Positions 32,361 through 41,301 of a DNA stretch of 64,000 bases are shown piece by piece. Origin of the DNA: Streptomyces noursei (GTDB lineage Bacteria; Actinomycetota; Actinomycetes; Streptomycetales; Streptomycetaceae). Position 1 is the first letter of the stretch. Each line of letters begins with the position of its first letter. A program made the translations under genes and the position numbers. The stretch is taken from the NCBI RefSeq assembly GCF_001646665.1, contig NZ_LWBU01000347.1:74530-138529 (forward strand). The letters run 5' to 3'. Below the pieces are notes generated by a model. It worked only from the letters and a program-made list of their open reading frames with translations. It was not told the DNA's origin and ran no database searches.

Positions 32361-33071
32361 TTAATTACGGGCACCCGCGGTGTTTACGCGATGTTGCGAA
32401 GTCCTCACGGCGTCCCCGGCCGGGCGCTCCCGCGCCGCGGGCCGCTCCACGCGCCGCAGCCGGTGCGCGCCGAGAGCCCGCTCCACGTGCAGGGTGGTGA
32501 GCGTACGGGCCCGCTCCGCGTCGCCGCGGGCCACGGCGTCGACGATGGCGCCGTGCTCCGCCCATGCCTCCGCGGGCCGGGCGGACTCCTCGACCGCGTA
32601 CATCCAGGTGATCTTGTGCCGCAGCTGGGTCAGCAGCGCCGTCAGGGCGGGGCTGCCGGAGGCCTGGGCAAGCGTCTCGTGGAACCAGCCGCCCAGCGAG
32701 CGCAGGTCCTCGCCCTGGCCGCGGCGCGCCCTCTCCTGGCCGAGCCTGACCAGCCCCCGCAGCACCTTCAGGTGGGCCTCGGTCCGGCGCTGGGCGGCGC
32801 GCGCCGCGCCGAGCGGCTCCAGCAGGGTCCGCATCTCCAGCAGGTCGGCGGCCTCCTGGTCGGTGGGCTCGGCGACGTACGCGCCGACATGGCGGCGGGT
32901 GGTGACGAACCCCTCCGACTCCAGGGTGCGCAGCGCCTCGCGGACCGGGACGCGCGAGACTCCGTAGCGGCGGGCCAGCTGCTCCTCGGTGAGCCGGCTG
33001 CCGCGGGCGAAGACGCCGTTGACGATGTCGTCGCGGATCGCCGTGCATACCGAGTGCGCTGGAATGCGCAT
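32361..33071 (-). CDS. GntR-family transcriptional regulator (FCD domain)
   Basis: DNA-binding regulator of 236 residues. The N-terminal winged helix (about 5-70) has LTEEQLARRYGVSRVPVREALRTLESEGFV. The FadR-type FCD domain follows, with metal-ligand-like residues in GGWFHETLAQASGS (FHxxL) and later histidines in AWAEHGAIVDAV. The effector and target genes are unknown. ATG at 33071 has a GGGGG run upstream. It stands alone between ptsH and the M23 peptidase gene, transcribed in the same direction as the latter. Confidence 0.88.
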   Translation of the reverse strand: MRIPAHSVCTAIRDDIVNGVFARGSRLTEEQLARRYGVSRVPVREALRTLESEGFVTTRRHVGAYVAEPTDQEAADLLEMRTLLEPLGAARAAQRRTEAHLKVLRGLVRLGQERARRGQGEDLRSLGGWFHETLAQASGSPALTALLTQLRHKITWMYAVEESARPAEAWAEHGAIVDAVARGDAERARTLTTLHVERALGAHRLRRVERPAARERPAGDAVRTSQHRVNTAGARN

Positions 33072-33296
33072 ACCAGAACCCCCACTTAATCCGCGCGAAA
33101 CTCAGCCGATTGACACCTGTTCAGTGACTCTATTGCAAAGAGCCCGCATTTCCGATAGCCACCTGGAATCCATGGAGTTCTTTTTGGCCAGGAAGCCCGC
33201 GCCAGGAAGCCCGCGCCGGACGCCGCGCCGGGAGCCGCGCCCCGGCGGCCGCCGGGAGCCCGCGGCAGGGCGCCCGCCGGGAGTGGGCCGGCACGC

Positions 33297-33333
33297 CGAA
33301 GGCCCCGGTCCGCAGAGCGGGCCGGGGCCTTCG
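33297..33333 (-). terminator. terminator of the M23 peptidase gene
   Basis: CGAAGGCCCCGG pairs perfectly with CCGGGGCCTTCG, 17 nt past the stop codon. Confidence 0.8.
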
Positions 33334-33349
33334 GGAAGGACTGGAGGGG

Positions 33350-34138
33350 TCAGACCCTGACGCCGTGCGAGCGGAGGTACGCGACCGGGTCGATGTCCGA
33401 GCCGTAGTCGGCACCCGTGCGGGCCTCGAAGTGGAGGTGCGGCCCGGAGGAGTTGCCGGTCGAGCCGGAGAGGCCTATCTGCTGGCCCGGCATGACGGTC
33501 TGGCCGGCCGACACGCTGACGGAGGAGAGGTGGCCGTACTGGGTGTAGGTGCCGTCGTTCATCCGGATCACGACGTTGTTGCCGTACGCGCCGCCCCAGC
33601 CCGCCTCGACGACGGTGCCCGCGCCCACGGAGACCACGCTGGAGCCGGAGGCGGCGTGGAAGTCGATGCCGGTGTGGCTGCCGGAGGACCACATGGCGCC
33701 ACCGGTCTGGTAGCCGGTGCTCACGTAGGTGCCGGCGATCGGCAGCTGGAAGGCGTTCAGCCGCTTCCGCTCGGCCTCGCGGTCGGCGCGCTCCTTGGCC
33801 TCGCGGGCCGCCTCGACCCGGATCTCGGCCCTGCGCTTGGCCTCCGCCTCGGCCTTGGCCTGGGCGGCGGCCTTGGCCGCGGCCTCCTGGGCCTCCAGCT
33901 CCTGGGCCTCCGCCTGGGCGTCGACCTGCTCGGCGAGGGTGTCCGTGATGACCGCCTGGTTGAGGCCGGTGTCCTCGAGCGAGCCCGGAGCGGCGTCCGG
34001 GGCGGCGGCGAGGGCCGGGGAAGCGAGGGTTCCGATGACGCCGGTGGTGGCGATGGCCGCGACTCCGGCGACGTGTGCGCTCTTGCGGCTCAGACGGCTC
34101 GGGGCACGGTGCTTCCCGGTGGCACGGGTGAACGCCAT
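33350..34138 (-). CDS. secreted M23 (LytM) metallopeptidase
   Basis: Cell-wall hydrolase of 262 residues. A signal peptide (basic start, then HVAGVAAIATTGVIGTLASP, cleavage likely after ALA near 45) leads into a charged Ala/Glu/Lys coiled coil (about 60-125). The M23 domain follows with the zinc motifs HTGIDF and HLHFEARTG. It is expected to cut peptidoglycan peptide bridges outside the cell. ATG at 34138 is preceded by a purine-rich ribosome site (AGGAAAGGA). The leader is a c-di-AMP riboswitch, so expression should follow this second messenger. Confidence 0.93.
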   Translation of the reverse strand: MAFTRATGKHRAPSRLSRKSAHVAGVAAIATTGVIGTLASPALAAAPDAAPGSLEDTGLNQAVITDTLAEQVDAQAEAQELEAQEAAAKAAAQAKAEAEAKRRAEIRVEAAREAKERADREAERKRLNAFQLPIAGTYVSTGYQTGGAMWSSGSHTGIDFHAASGSSVVSVGAGTVVEAGWGGAYGNNVVIRMNDGTYTQYGHLSSVSVSAGQTVMPGQQIGLSGSTGNSSGPHLHFEARTGADYGSDIDPVAYLRSHGVRV

Positions 34139-34159
34139 GAAGTGGCTGATCCTTTCCTT

Positions 34160-34315
34160 CCTTCTCGCCTACCGGGTTAGCTGACGGGTTCGGAGCAGGA
34201 AGGTCTCCTACGGGCCCCTCCGCACGGGTGCGAAGGCGTCCGATTCACCCCAGGGACTTCATGGGTCCCCGGCTCCCCAGGCTCGCGCCTGACGGGGACT
34301 CGGCGATGGCTGCCC
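34160..34315 (-). ncRNA. c-di-AMP riboswitch (ydaO-yuaA leader)
   Basis: The leader of the M23 gene contains the hallmark ydaO segments in order on the minus strand: CGCCGAGTCCCC, GAGCCGGGGACCCA, CTGGGGTGAATCGGA, GTAGGAGA, and CCGAACCCGTCAGCTAACCC followed by GGTAGGC. Binding of c-di-AMP is known to switch off downstream cell-wall hydrolase genes in actinobacteria. A TTGGTG-N18-TAGCGT promoter candidate lies just upstream (near 34355-34390). No clear expression-platform terminator was seen between the aptamer and the ATG. Exact ends are estimated. Confidence 0.92.
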
Positions 34316-34460
34316 GGTGCCGCGGGTGCGACGGTTGCCGGTCGGACAGCGCATCAGACGCTAAGCGGCCGATCTTTCAATCACCAAACAGACACGGTTT
34401 TTTGTAGCGCACGCCACAGGTCAGACACTGAACCTCCGCAATAAAACGGACATATGGAAA

Positions 34461-34488
34461 GGCCCCGGTACCGGGTGGTGCCGGGGCC
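34461..34488 (-). terminator. terminator of the M16 peptidase pair
   Basis: GGCCCCGGTACC and GGTGCCGGGGCC form a 12-bp stem with one G-T pair, 38 nt beyond the M16 stop; TTT follows on the minus strand. Confidence 0.75.
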
Positions 34489-34525
34489 CTTCGCCCGTCC
34501 GCCTGCTGGGGGGAGGTGTTGCCAA

Positions 34526-35920
34526 TCAGCCGGTGACGACGGTCACTTCACCGAGGCCGAGCGCCTCCACGGGCTCCTTGATGCGAGCCGCGTCCCCGAC
34601 GAGGACCGTCACCAGACGGTCCGTCGGGAAGGCGCTGACGACCGCCGCGGTGGCCTCCACGGTGCCGGTCTCCGCGAGCCGGGCGTAGAGCTGGGCCTGG
34701 AAGTCGTCGGGCAGGTGCTGCTCGACCTGGTCGGCGAGGGTGCCGGCGACGGACGCGGCCGTCTCGTACTTGAGCGGGGCGACGCCCACCAGGTTCTGCA
34801 CGGCCGTCTCGCGCTCGGCGTCGGTCAGGCCCTCGGCGGCGAGGGTGCGCAGCACCTTCCACAGGTCGTCGAGCGCCGGTCCGGTGTTCGGCGTGTCGAC
34901 CGATCCGCTGATGGCGAGCATGGCGGCGCCGCCCTGGGGGCCGGAGCGCAGGACCTGGCCGAAGGCCCGTACGCCGTAGGTGTAGCCCTTCTCCTCGCGC
35001 AGGACCTTGTCCAGGCGGGAGGTGAGCGTGCCGCCCAGGCAGTAGGTGCCGAGCACCTGGGCGGGCCAGACGCGGTCGTGCCGGTCGGGGCCGATCCGGC
35101 CGATGAGCAGCTGGGTCTGCACGGCTCCGGGCCGGTCGACGATGATCACGCGGCCGGTGTCGTCCGCGGTCACGGGCGGGACCGGGCGGGGTTCGGCGGT
35201 GTCGCCGGTCCAGGCCCCCAGGGTGTCGGCGAGGACCGCGTCGAGGTCCACGCCGGTGAGGTCGCCGACGACGACCGCGGTGGCGGTGGCGGGGCGTACG
35301 TGGGCCTCGAAGAAGGCGCGTACGGCCGCGGAGTCGATGCCCGCGACGGTCGCCTCGGTGCCCTGGCGGGGGCGCGACATGCGGGAGGTGGCCGGGAACA
35401 GCTCCTTGGAGAGCTGCATGGCCGCGCGGCGGGCGGGGTTGGCGATCTCGTGGGGGATCTCGTCGAGCCGGTTGCGGACGAGGCGCTCGACCTCGCTGTC
35501 GGCGAAGGCGGGGGCCCGCAGTGCCTCGGCGACCAGCCCGAGGGCCTTGGCCAGGCGGGAGACCGGCACCTCCAGGGAGATCCGGACACCGGGGTGGTCG
35601 GCGTGCGCGTCGAGGGTGGCGCCGCAGCGCTCCAGCTCGGCGGCGAACTCCTCCGCCGAGTGCTTGTCCGTGCCCTCGGACAGGGCCCGCGCCATGATCG
35701 TGGCGACGCCGTCGAGGCCCTCGGGCTCGGCCTCCAGCGGGGCGGCGAGGAAGATCTCCACGGCCACGACCTGCTGGCCGGGGCGGTGGCAGCGCAGCAC
35801 GGTCAGGCCATTGTCGAGGGTGCCGCGCTCGGGGGCGGGGAAGGCCCACGGCTTGGCGGTCCCTGGCCGGGGCTGCGGGTGGAACTCCATGGACGTCAGG
35901 GACACAGCGGCGTCGCTCAC
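34526..35920 (-). CDS. M16 family peptidase-like protein, subunit without zinc motif
   Basis: 464 residues with two M16 halves. The N-terminal half begins ERGTLDNGLTVLRCHRPGQQ; where active M16 enzymes have HxxEH this one reads LDGVATIMARALSEG, so it is not catalytic. The C-terminal half carries the arginine/tyrosine segment LDKVLREEKGYTYGVRAFG seen in the partner subunits of two-chain M16 peptidases. Start is GTG at 35920, overlapping the upstream stop by 4 nt (GTGA). It very likely forms a heterodimer with the next gene's product, as in other bacterial M16A/M16B pairs. Confidence 0.9.
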   Translation of the reverse strand: MSDAAVSLTSMEFHPQPRPGTAKPWAFPAPERGTLDNGLTVLRCHRPGQQVVAVEIFLAAPLEAEPEGLDGVATIMARALSEGTDKHSAEEFAAELERCGATLDAHADHPGVRISLEVPVSRLAKALGLVAEALRAPAFADSEVERLVRNRLDEIPHEIANPARRAAMQLSKELFPATSRMSRPRQGTEATVAGIDSAAVRAFFEAHVRPATATAVVVGDLTGVDLDAVLADTLGAWTGDTAEPRPVPPVTADDTGRVIIVDRPGAVQTQLLIGRIGPDRHDRVWPAQVLGTYCLGGTLTSRLDKVLREEKGYTYGVRAFGQVLRSGPQGGAAMLAISGSVDTPNTGPALDDLWKVLRTLAAEGLTDAERETAVQNLVGVAPLKYETAASVAGTLADQVEQHLPDDFQAQLYARLAETGTVEATAAVVSAFPTDRLVTVLVGDAARIKEPVEALGLGEVTVVTG

Positions 35921-37260
35921 TGGTCGGCCCCCTCTTCTTCCTGCTCGCTGTGGTCGGTGCCGGCGGGTTCGTAGACCAGTACCGCGCGGTTGTCGGGGCG
36001 CAGACGGGCCTGGGCGACCGCCCGCACCTCGTCGGCGGTGACGTCCAGGACGCGCTGGACGGCGGTGAGGGCGAGCTGCGGGTCGCCGAACAGGACGGCG
36101 TACCGGCACAGTTCGTCGGCGCGGCCGGCGACCGTGCCGAGCCGGTCCAGCCACTCGCGCTCCAGCTGGGCCTGGGCGCGCTCCATCTCCTCGGGCGTGG
36201 GGCCCTCGGCGGCGAACCGGGCCAGCTCGTCGTCGACGGCCGACTCGATGTCGGGCACCTCGACCCCGCCGGACGTCTTCACGTCGAGCCAGCCGAGCGA
36301 GGGGGCGCCGGCCAGGCGCAGCAGGCCGAAGCCGGCCGCCACGGCCGTGCGGTCGCGGCGCACCAGCCGGTTGTGCAGCCGCGACGACTCGCCGCCGCCC
36401 AGGACGGTGAGGGCGATGTCGGCGGCGTCGCACTCGCGCGTGCCGTCGTGCGGGAGCCGGTAGGCGGCCATCAGGGCGCGGGCCGGGACCTCCTCGACGA
36501 CGACCTCGCGCAGCTGCCCGCCGATGGTCTCGGGGAGCGTCCCGTCCCGCGGCGGCTGCTTGCCGTCGTGGGAGGGGATGGAGCCGAAGTACTTCTCGAT
36601 CCAGGCGAGCGTCTGCTCGGGGTCGATGTCCCCGACCACCGAGAGGACGGCGTTGTTGGGCGCGTAGTACGTACGGAAGAAGTTCCGGGCGTCCTCGAGG
36701 GTGGCGGCGTCCAGGTCGGCCATCGAGCCGATCGGGGTGTGGTGGTAGGGGTGGCCCTCGGGGTAGGCGAGGGCGGTCAGCCGCTCGAAGGCGGTGCCGT
36801 AGGGGACGTTGTCGTACCGCTGGCGGCGCTCGTTCTTGACGACGTCCCGCTGGTTCTCCATGGACTCGTCGTCGAGCGCCGCGAGCAGGGAGCCCATCCG
36901 GTCCGCCTCCAGCCACAGCGCAAGCTCGAGCTGGTGGGCGGGCATGGTCTCGAAGTAGTTGGTGCGCTCGAAGCTGGTGGTGCCGTTGAGGGAGCCGCCG
37001 GCTCCCTGCACCAGTTCGAAGTGGCCGTTGCCCTGGACCTGCTTCGAACCCTGGAACATCAGGTGCTCGAAGAGGTGGGCGAGACCGGTGCGGCCCTCGA
37101 CCTCGTGGCGCGAGCCGACGTCGTACCAGAGGCAGACCGCGGCGACCGGGGTCAGGTGGTCCTCCGAGAGCACCACGCGCAGGCCGTTGGCCAGGCGGTG
37201 CTCGGTCGCTGTCAGGCCGCCGGAGCCGGCCTGGGCTGTGGCCGTGTGACCCATGGGCAT
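35917..37260 (-). CDS. M16 family zinc metallopeptidase, catalytic subunit
   Basis: 447 residues. The inverted zinc motif is H62-L-F-E65-H66 (GLAHLFEHLMFQGS), with the distal glutamate expected in ESMENQRDVVKNERRQ. No signal peptide, so cytosolic. The partner subunit is encoded by the overlapping downstream gene. Family members degrade peptides; the natural substrate here is unknown. ATG at 37260 has GAAGG 8 nt upstream; a second ATG 6 nt on lacks this spacing. It is divergent from parC; two 15-bp direct repeats lie between them. Confidence 0.92.
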   Translation of the reverse strand: MPMGHTATAQAGSGGLTATEHRLANGLRVVLSEDHLTPVAAVCLWYDVGSRHEVEGRTGLAHLFEHLMFQGSKQVQGNGHFELVQGAGGSLNGTTSFERTNYFETMPAHQLELALWLEADRMGSLLAALDDESMENQRDVVKNERRQRYDNVPYGTAFERLTALAYPEGHPYHHTPIGSMADLDAATLEDARNFFRTYYAPNNAVLSVVGDIDPEQTLAWIEKYFGSIPSHDGKQPPRDGTLPETIGGQLREVVVEEVPARALMAAYRLPHDGTRECDAADIALTVLGGGESSRLHNRLVRRDRTAVAAGFGLLRLAGAPSLGWLDVKTSGGVEVPDIESAVDDELARFAAEGPTPEEMERAQAQLEREWLDRLGTVAGRADELCRYAVLFGDPQLALTAVQRVLDVTADEVRAVAQARLRPDNRAVLVYEPAGTDHSEQEEEGADQ

Positions 37261-37316
37261 GTACGTCCCTTCGATCGCTTGGGATGAGTCCGGCTGCGGG
37301 TCGCGGCGGACGTCCG

Positions 37317-37382
37317 CTGCCACTGTATGCAGCTGCCGCGACCTGCTGCGGGACCGCTGTGGAAGTCCTGCCACTGTATGCA
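37317..37382. repeat. two 15-bp direct repeats in the M16 / parC divergent promoter region
   Basis: CTGCCACTGTATGCA occurs at 37317-37331 and again, identical, at 37368-37382, 51 bp apart start to start. The position between two divergent starts suggests a regulator binding site, but no known consensus fits. Confidence 0.8.
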
Positions 37383-37516
37383 AGCGGACCGGCACCCCGC
37401 GAAGTTCCCGGATCCCCGTTCCGTCCCTCTTCCGGGTCGCGGTCGGCGTTGTCAGTGCGACGGTCCACAATGGTCGGCGTCAGATCAACCTTGTTGGTGA
37501 AGGAGCCGCAGCCGCG

Positions 37517-39970
37517 ATGGCCCGCCGCAGCACGAAGACCACGCAGCCCGACGACTTCGAGGAGAGGATCCTCGACATCGACGTCGTCGACGAAATGCAG
37601 GGCTCCTTCCTCGAGTACGCGTACTCGGTGATCTACTCCCGGGCCCTGCCGGACGCACGCGACGGCATGAAGCCGGTGCACCGCCGCATCGTCTACCAGA
37701 TGAACGAGATGGGCCTGCGGCCCGAGCGCGGCTTCGTGAAGTGCGCCCGGGTCGTCGGCGAGGTCATGGGCAAGCTCCACCCGCACGGCGACGCGTCGAT
37801 CTACGACGCGCTGGTGCGCATGGCGCAGCCGTTCTCGATGCGCCTGCCGCTGGTGGACGGGCACGGCAACTTCGGTTCGCTGGGCAACGACGACCCGCCG
37901 GCCGCCATGCGGTACACCGAGTGCCGGATGGCGGACGCGACGTCCCTGATGACGGAGTCGATCGACGAGGACACCGTCGACTTCAACCCGAACTACGACG
38001 GGCAGGAGCGCGAACCGGTCGCACTGCCCGCCGCCTTCCCGAACCTGCTGGTCAACGGCGCGTCGGGGATCGCGGTCGGTATGGCGACCAACATGCCGCC
38101 GCACAACCTGGGCGAGGTCATCGCGGCCGCCCGCCACCTGATCAGGCACCCGGGCGCCGACCTCGAGACGCTGATGCGGTACGTGCCGGGTCCCGACCTG
38201 CCGACGGGCGGCCGGATCGTGGGCCTGACCGGCATCAAGGACGCGTACGAGAGCGGCCGCGGCACCTTCAAGATCCGCGCCACGGCGACCGTGGAGAACG
38301 TGACGGCCCGCCGCAAGGGCCTGGTCGTGACGGAACTGCCCTTCGCGGTGGGCCCCGAGAAGGTCATCGCGAAGATCAAGGACCTGGTCGCGGCCAAGAA
38401 GCTCCAGGGCATCGCGGACGTCAAGGACCTCACCGACCGCGAGCACGGGCTGCGGCTCGTCATCGAGATCAAGAACGGCTTCATCCCCGAGGCCGTGCTG
38501 GAGCAGCTGTACAAGCTGACGCCGATGGAGGAGTCCTTCGGCATCAACAACGTGGCGCTGGTCGACGGGCAGCCGCTCACGCTGGGCCTGAAGGAGCTGC
38601 TGGAGGTCTACCTCGACCACCGCTTCGAGGTGGTCCGGCGCCGCAGCGAGTTCCGGCGCACCAAGAAGCGCGACCGGCTGCACCTGGTCGAGGGCCTGCT
38701 CGTGGCGCTGCTCGACATCGACGAGGTCATCCGGGTCATCCGCTCCAGCGACAATTCGGCCCAGGCCAAGGAGCGCCTGATCGAGCGCTTCTCGCTGAGC
38801 GAGATCCAGACCCAGTACATCCTGGACACCCCGCTGCGCCGGCTGACCCGGTTCGACCGGATCGAGCTGGAGAGCGAGCGGGACCGGCTGAACAGCGAGA
38901 TCGAGGAGCTGACCCGGATCCTGGAGTCGGACGCCGAGCTGCGCAAGCTGGTCTCCTCGGAACTGGCCGCGGTGGCGAAGAAGTTCGGCACGGAGCGGCG
39001 CACCGTGCTGCTGGAGTCGGCGGGCGCGCCGGTCGCGGCGGCGTCCCTGGAGGTCGCGGACGACCCGTGCCGGGTGCTGCTGTCCTCGACGGGTCTGCTG
39101 GCCCGTACGGCGAGCGGCGAGCCGCTGCCGGACAGCGGCGGCAGGCGCACCAAGCACGACGTGATCGTCTCGGCGGTGCCCGCGACGCAGCGCGGCGAGG
39201 TGGGCGTGGTGACGTCGGCCGGGCGGTTGCTGCGGCTGTCGGTGATCGACCTGCCGCAGCTGCCGGACACGGCGTCGGCGCCGAACCTGTCGGGCGGGGC
39301 GCAGCTGTCGGAGTTCCTGACGCTGGAGAAGGACGAGGCGGTGATGTGCCTGACGACCCTCGACGAGTCCTCGCCCGGTCTGGCGATCGGCACCGTCCAG
39401 GGCGTGGTCAAGCGCGTGGTGCCGGACTATCCGGCGAACAAGGACGAGTTGGAGGTCATCGGCCTCAAGGAGGGTGACCGGATCGTCGGCGCGGCCGAGC
39501 TGCGGACGGGCGAGGAGGACCTGGTCTTCATCACCTCCGACGCGCAGCTGCTGCGGTTCCCGGCCTCGGCGGTGCGTCCGCAGGGCCGTCCGGCGGGCGG
39601 CATGGCCGGCATCAAGCTGTCGGCGGGCGCCGAGGTGATCTCGTTCACCGCGGTCGACCCCGCGGCGGACGCCGTGGTGTTCACGGCCGCCGGGTCGACC
39701 GGCTCGCTCGACCCGACGTCGGCCACGTCGGTGAAGCTCACCCCGTTCGACCAGTACCCGCGCAAGGGCCGCGCGACGGGTGGTGTGCGCTGCCAGCGGT
39801 TCCTGAAGGGCGAGGACGCCCTGGTCCTGGCCTGGGCGGGCGCGGCGCCGGCCCGCGCGGCGCAGAAGAACGGCACCCCGGTGGACCTGCCGGAGATCGA
39901 CCCGCGCCGCGACGGCTCGGGCACCCCGCTCGCGAAGCAGGTCGAGGTGCTGGCCGGCCCGTCCTCGTAA
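37517..39970 (+). CDS. parC: DNA topoisomerase IV subunit A (gyrA-like)
   Basis: Type IIA topoisomerase cutting subunit, 817 residues. The winged-helix part has GKLHPHGDASIYDALVRMAQ (88-107, the quinolone-pocket region). The catalytic tyrosine is Y133 in AAMRYTEC. A coiled-coil dimer gate (about 330-480) is followed by a C-terminal beta-propeller. The GyrA box (QRRGGKG) is absent; the matching place reads RPQGRPAGG, which supports ParC (decatenation) over gyrase. ATG at 37517 has AAGGAG 12 nt upstream. The partner parE lies about 8 kb away on the opposite strand. Confidence 0.92.
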   Translation: MARRSTKTTQPDDFEERILDIDVVDEMQGSFLEYAYSVIYSRALPDARDGMKPVHRRIVYQMNEMGLRPERGFVKCARVVGEVMGKLHPHGDASIYDALVRMAQPFSMRLPLVDGHGNFGSLGNDDPPAAMRYTECRMADATSLMTESIDEDTVDFNPNYDGQEREPVALPAAFPNLLVNGASGIAVGMATNMPPHNLGEVIAAARHLIRHPGADLETLMRYVPGPDLPTGGRIVGLTGIKDAYESGRGTFKIRATATVENVTARRKGLVVTELPFAVGPEKVIAKIKDLVAAKKLQGIADVKDLTDREHGLRLVIEIKNGFIPEAVLEQLYKLTPMEESFGINNVALVDGQPLTLGLKELLEVYLDHRFEVVRRRSEFRRTKKRDRLHLVEGLLVALLDIDEVIRVIRSSDNSAQAKERLIERFSLSEIQTQYILDTPLRRLTRFDRIELESERDRLNSEIEELTRILESDAELRKLVSSELAAVAKKFGTERRTVLLESAGAPVAAASLEVADDPCRVLLSSTGLLARTASGEPLPDSGGRRTKHDVIVSAVPATQRGEVGVVTSAGRLLRLSVIDLPQLPDTASAPNLSGGAQLSEFLTLEKDEAVMCLTTLDESSPGLAIGTVQGVVKRVVPDYPANKDELEVIGLKEGDRIVGAAELRTGEEDLVFITSDAQLLRFPASAVRPQGRPAGGMAGIKLSAGAEVISFTAVDPAADAVVFTAAGSTGSLDPTSATSVKLTPFDQYPRKGRATGGVRCQRFLKGEDALVLAWAGAAPARAAQKNGTPVDLPEIDPRRDGSGTPLAKQVEVLAGPSS

Positions 39971-39991
39971 GGCCGCAGCGCCCGCCCGCCG

Positions 39992-40023
39992 CGACGCGCG
40001 CCCGCCGGGGAGCGGGCGCGTCG
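39992..40023. terminator. hairpin between convergent parC and DUF1266 genes
   Basis: CGACGCG(CG)CCCGC pairs with GCGGGCGCGTCG with a 2-nt bulge. Confidence 0.5.
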
Positions 40024-40047
40024 CCGCCGCGGGCGCGCCGGTGCGGG

Positions 40048-41223
40048 TCAGCGCCAGGGGATGTTCCGCCAGGGGCTGCCCTCGTCGTCGGTGAGCAGCC
40101 GGTGGGCGGCGAGGGCGCCTTCGTAGAAGTGCCCGTACTCCTCGCCGTCGAAGCGCAGCACCCTGCCGAGCGCGTACCCCGCCGAGAAGCCCTCCCAGGA
40201 GGAGTACGCGGCCTTGGCGAGCGCGCCCGCGTGGACGATGGTCTGCTCGGCCTGCTGCGGGTCGCAGTAGCGGGCGGACAGGCCCCAGCGGGCGAGGTTG
40301 ACGGCCCTGCCGTAGTCGTACGCCGAGGCCGTGGTGACCCAGCCGTCCTCCGCCAGCAGCCCGTCCGCCCGGAATCGTGCCTCGTAGCGCAGGATGCGGC
40401 GTACCAGTTCCGCCATCTCCGCGACCAGCGCCGGAGGGGCTCCCCGGTCCTGGAGGCTTCCCGCGGCGGTCTCGCGCCACAGGTCGGCGGGCGGGAGCTC
40501 GCCGATGCTCCGGCGGAGCTGTTCACGCACGCGCAGCGCGTACTCGGGCTCCGCCGGACTGTTGCTGTAGTCCAGCAGGAACGCGGTCTGCCGCCGCCAG
40601 CCGTCGTGGTCGGTGATGTCCCAGGACCTGCGCAGCCTGCGCCGCTCCGAGGTGTAGTCGCCGCAGACCGTGCCGGCCTCGTTCCAGGGCACGCCGTTGG
40701 ACACCGCGAGGTGCGCCCCGCAGGCAAGCCCGAAGGCGAGCGGTCCGAAGAGCGGCCCGGTGTGCAGGGCGGTCAGGCTCGGCACACAGCAGCGGTCGGC
40801 CTCGACCTCCTTGGCGGCGGCGGCAGCCTCGGCGTGCAGGGTGCGCCACTGGGCGCGGTCCTGGGGCGACGCGGGGAGGTTCAGCGCGGCCGGGGTGAAC
40901 GGGTTGACGGCGAGCCACTGCCCGGGGGCGGACCAGGGGTGGTCCGCCACCCAGCCCAGTGTCACTTCGTGGAACACCCAGTCCGGGTGCCAGGGCGGGA
41001 GCATGCCGCGGGTGAACAGGGGCCTGTACGTGCCCCTGCTCGCCGGGTCCACCGCCACCCGCCACAAGACCCTGTCGGGCTCGGCGTCGACCTCGTGACG
41101 GACCTGGCCGATGAACAGCTCGGCGCCCGCCAGGACCCGCAGCTGCGCCTGTACGTCCCCGCGCAGTCCCGCCTCGTACAGCTGCCGCTCGATGTGCGTG
41201 GGCGGGACCCAGCTCATGCCCAC
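40048..41223 (-). CDS. DUF1266 domain protein
   Basis: 391 residues, soluble. The C-terminal DUF1266 part (about 230-375) has AYDYGRAVNLARWGLSARYC and SSWEGFSAGYALGRVLRFDG, the conserved tryptophan/arginine pattern of this family. The N-terminal half resembles the SseB-like domains often joined to it (YEAGLRGDVQAQLRVLAG). The function is unknown. Start is GTG at 41223 or ATG at 41217; neither has a strong ribosome site. The CobW gene lies 78 nt upstream on the same strand. Confidence 0.8.
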   Translation of the reverse strand: MGMSWVPPTHIERQLYEAGLRGDVQAQLRVLAGAELFIGQVRHEVDAEPDRVLWRVAVDPASRGTYRPLFTRGMLPPWHPDWVFHEVTLGWVADHPWSAPGQWLAVNPFTPAALNLPASPQDRAQWRTLHAEAAAAAKEVEADRCCVPSLTALHTGPLFGPLAFGLACGAHLAVSNGVPWNEAGTVCGDYTSERRRLRRSWDITDHDGWRRQTAFLLDYSNSPAEPEYALRVREQLRRSIGELPPADLWRETAAGSLQDRGAPPALVAEMAELVRRILRYEARFRADGLLAEDGWVTTASAYDYGRAVNLARWGLSARYCDPQQAEQTIVHAGALAKAAYSSWEGFSAGYALGRVLRFDGEEYGHFYEGALAAHRLLTDDEGSPWRNIPWR

Positions 41224-41301
41224 GGCCCGCTTCGGTCCCGGCCCGCGCCGGTCTTGGCCGGCGGTGTCCAGTGCGTCGTCCCCCGTGTCACGGGCACGAT
41301 C

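Noticed and set aside
35921..40480. Open frame extending the M16-like gene upstream through the parC region on the minus strand
   Set aside because: It is antisense to parC; the real start is the GTG at 35920, coupled to the upstream M16 stop.
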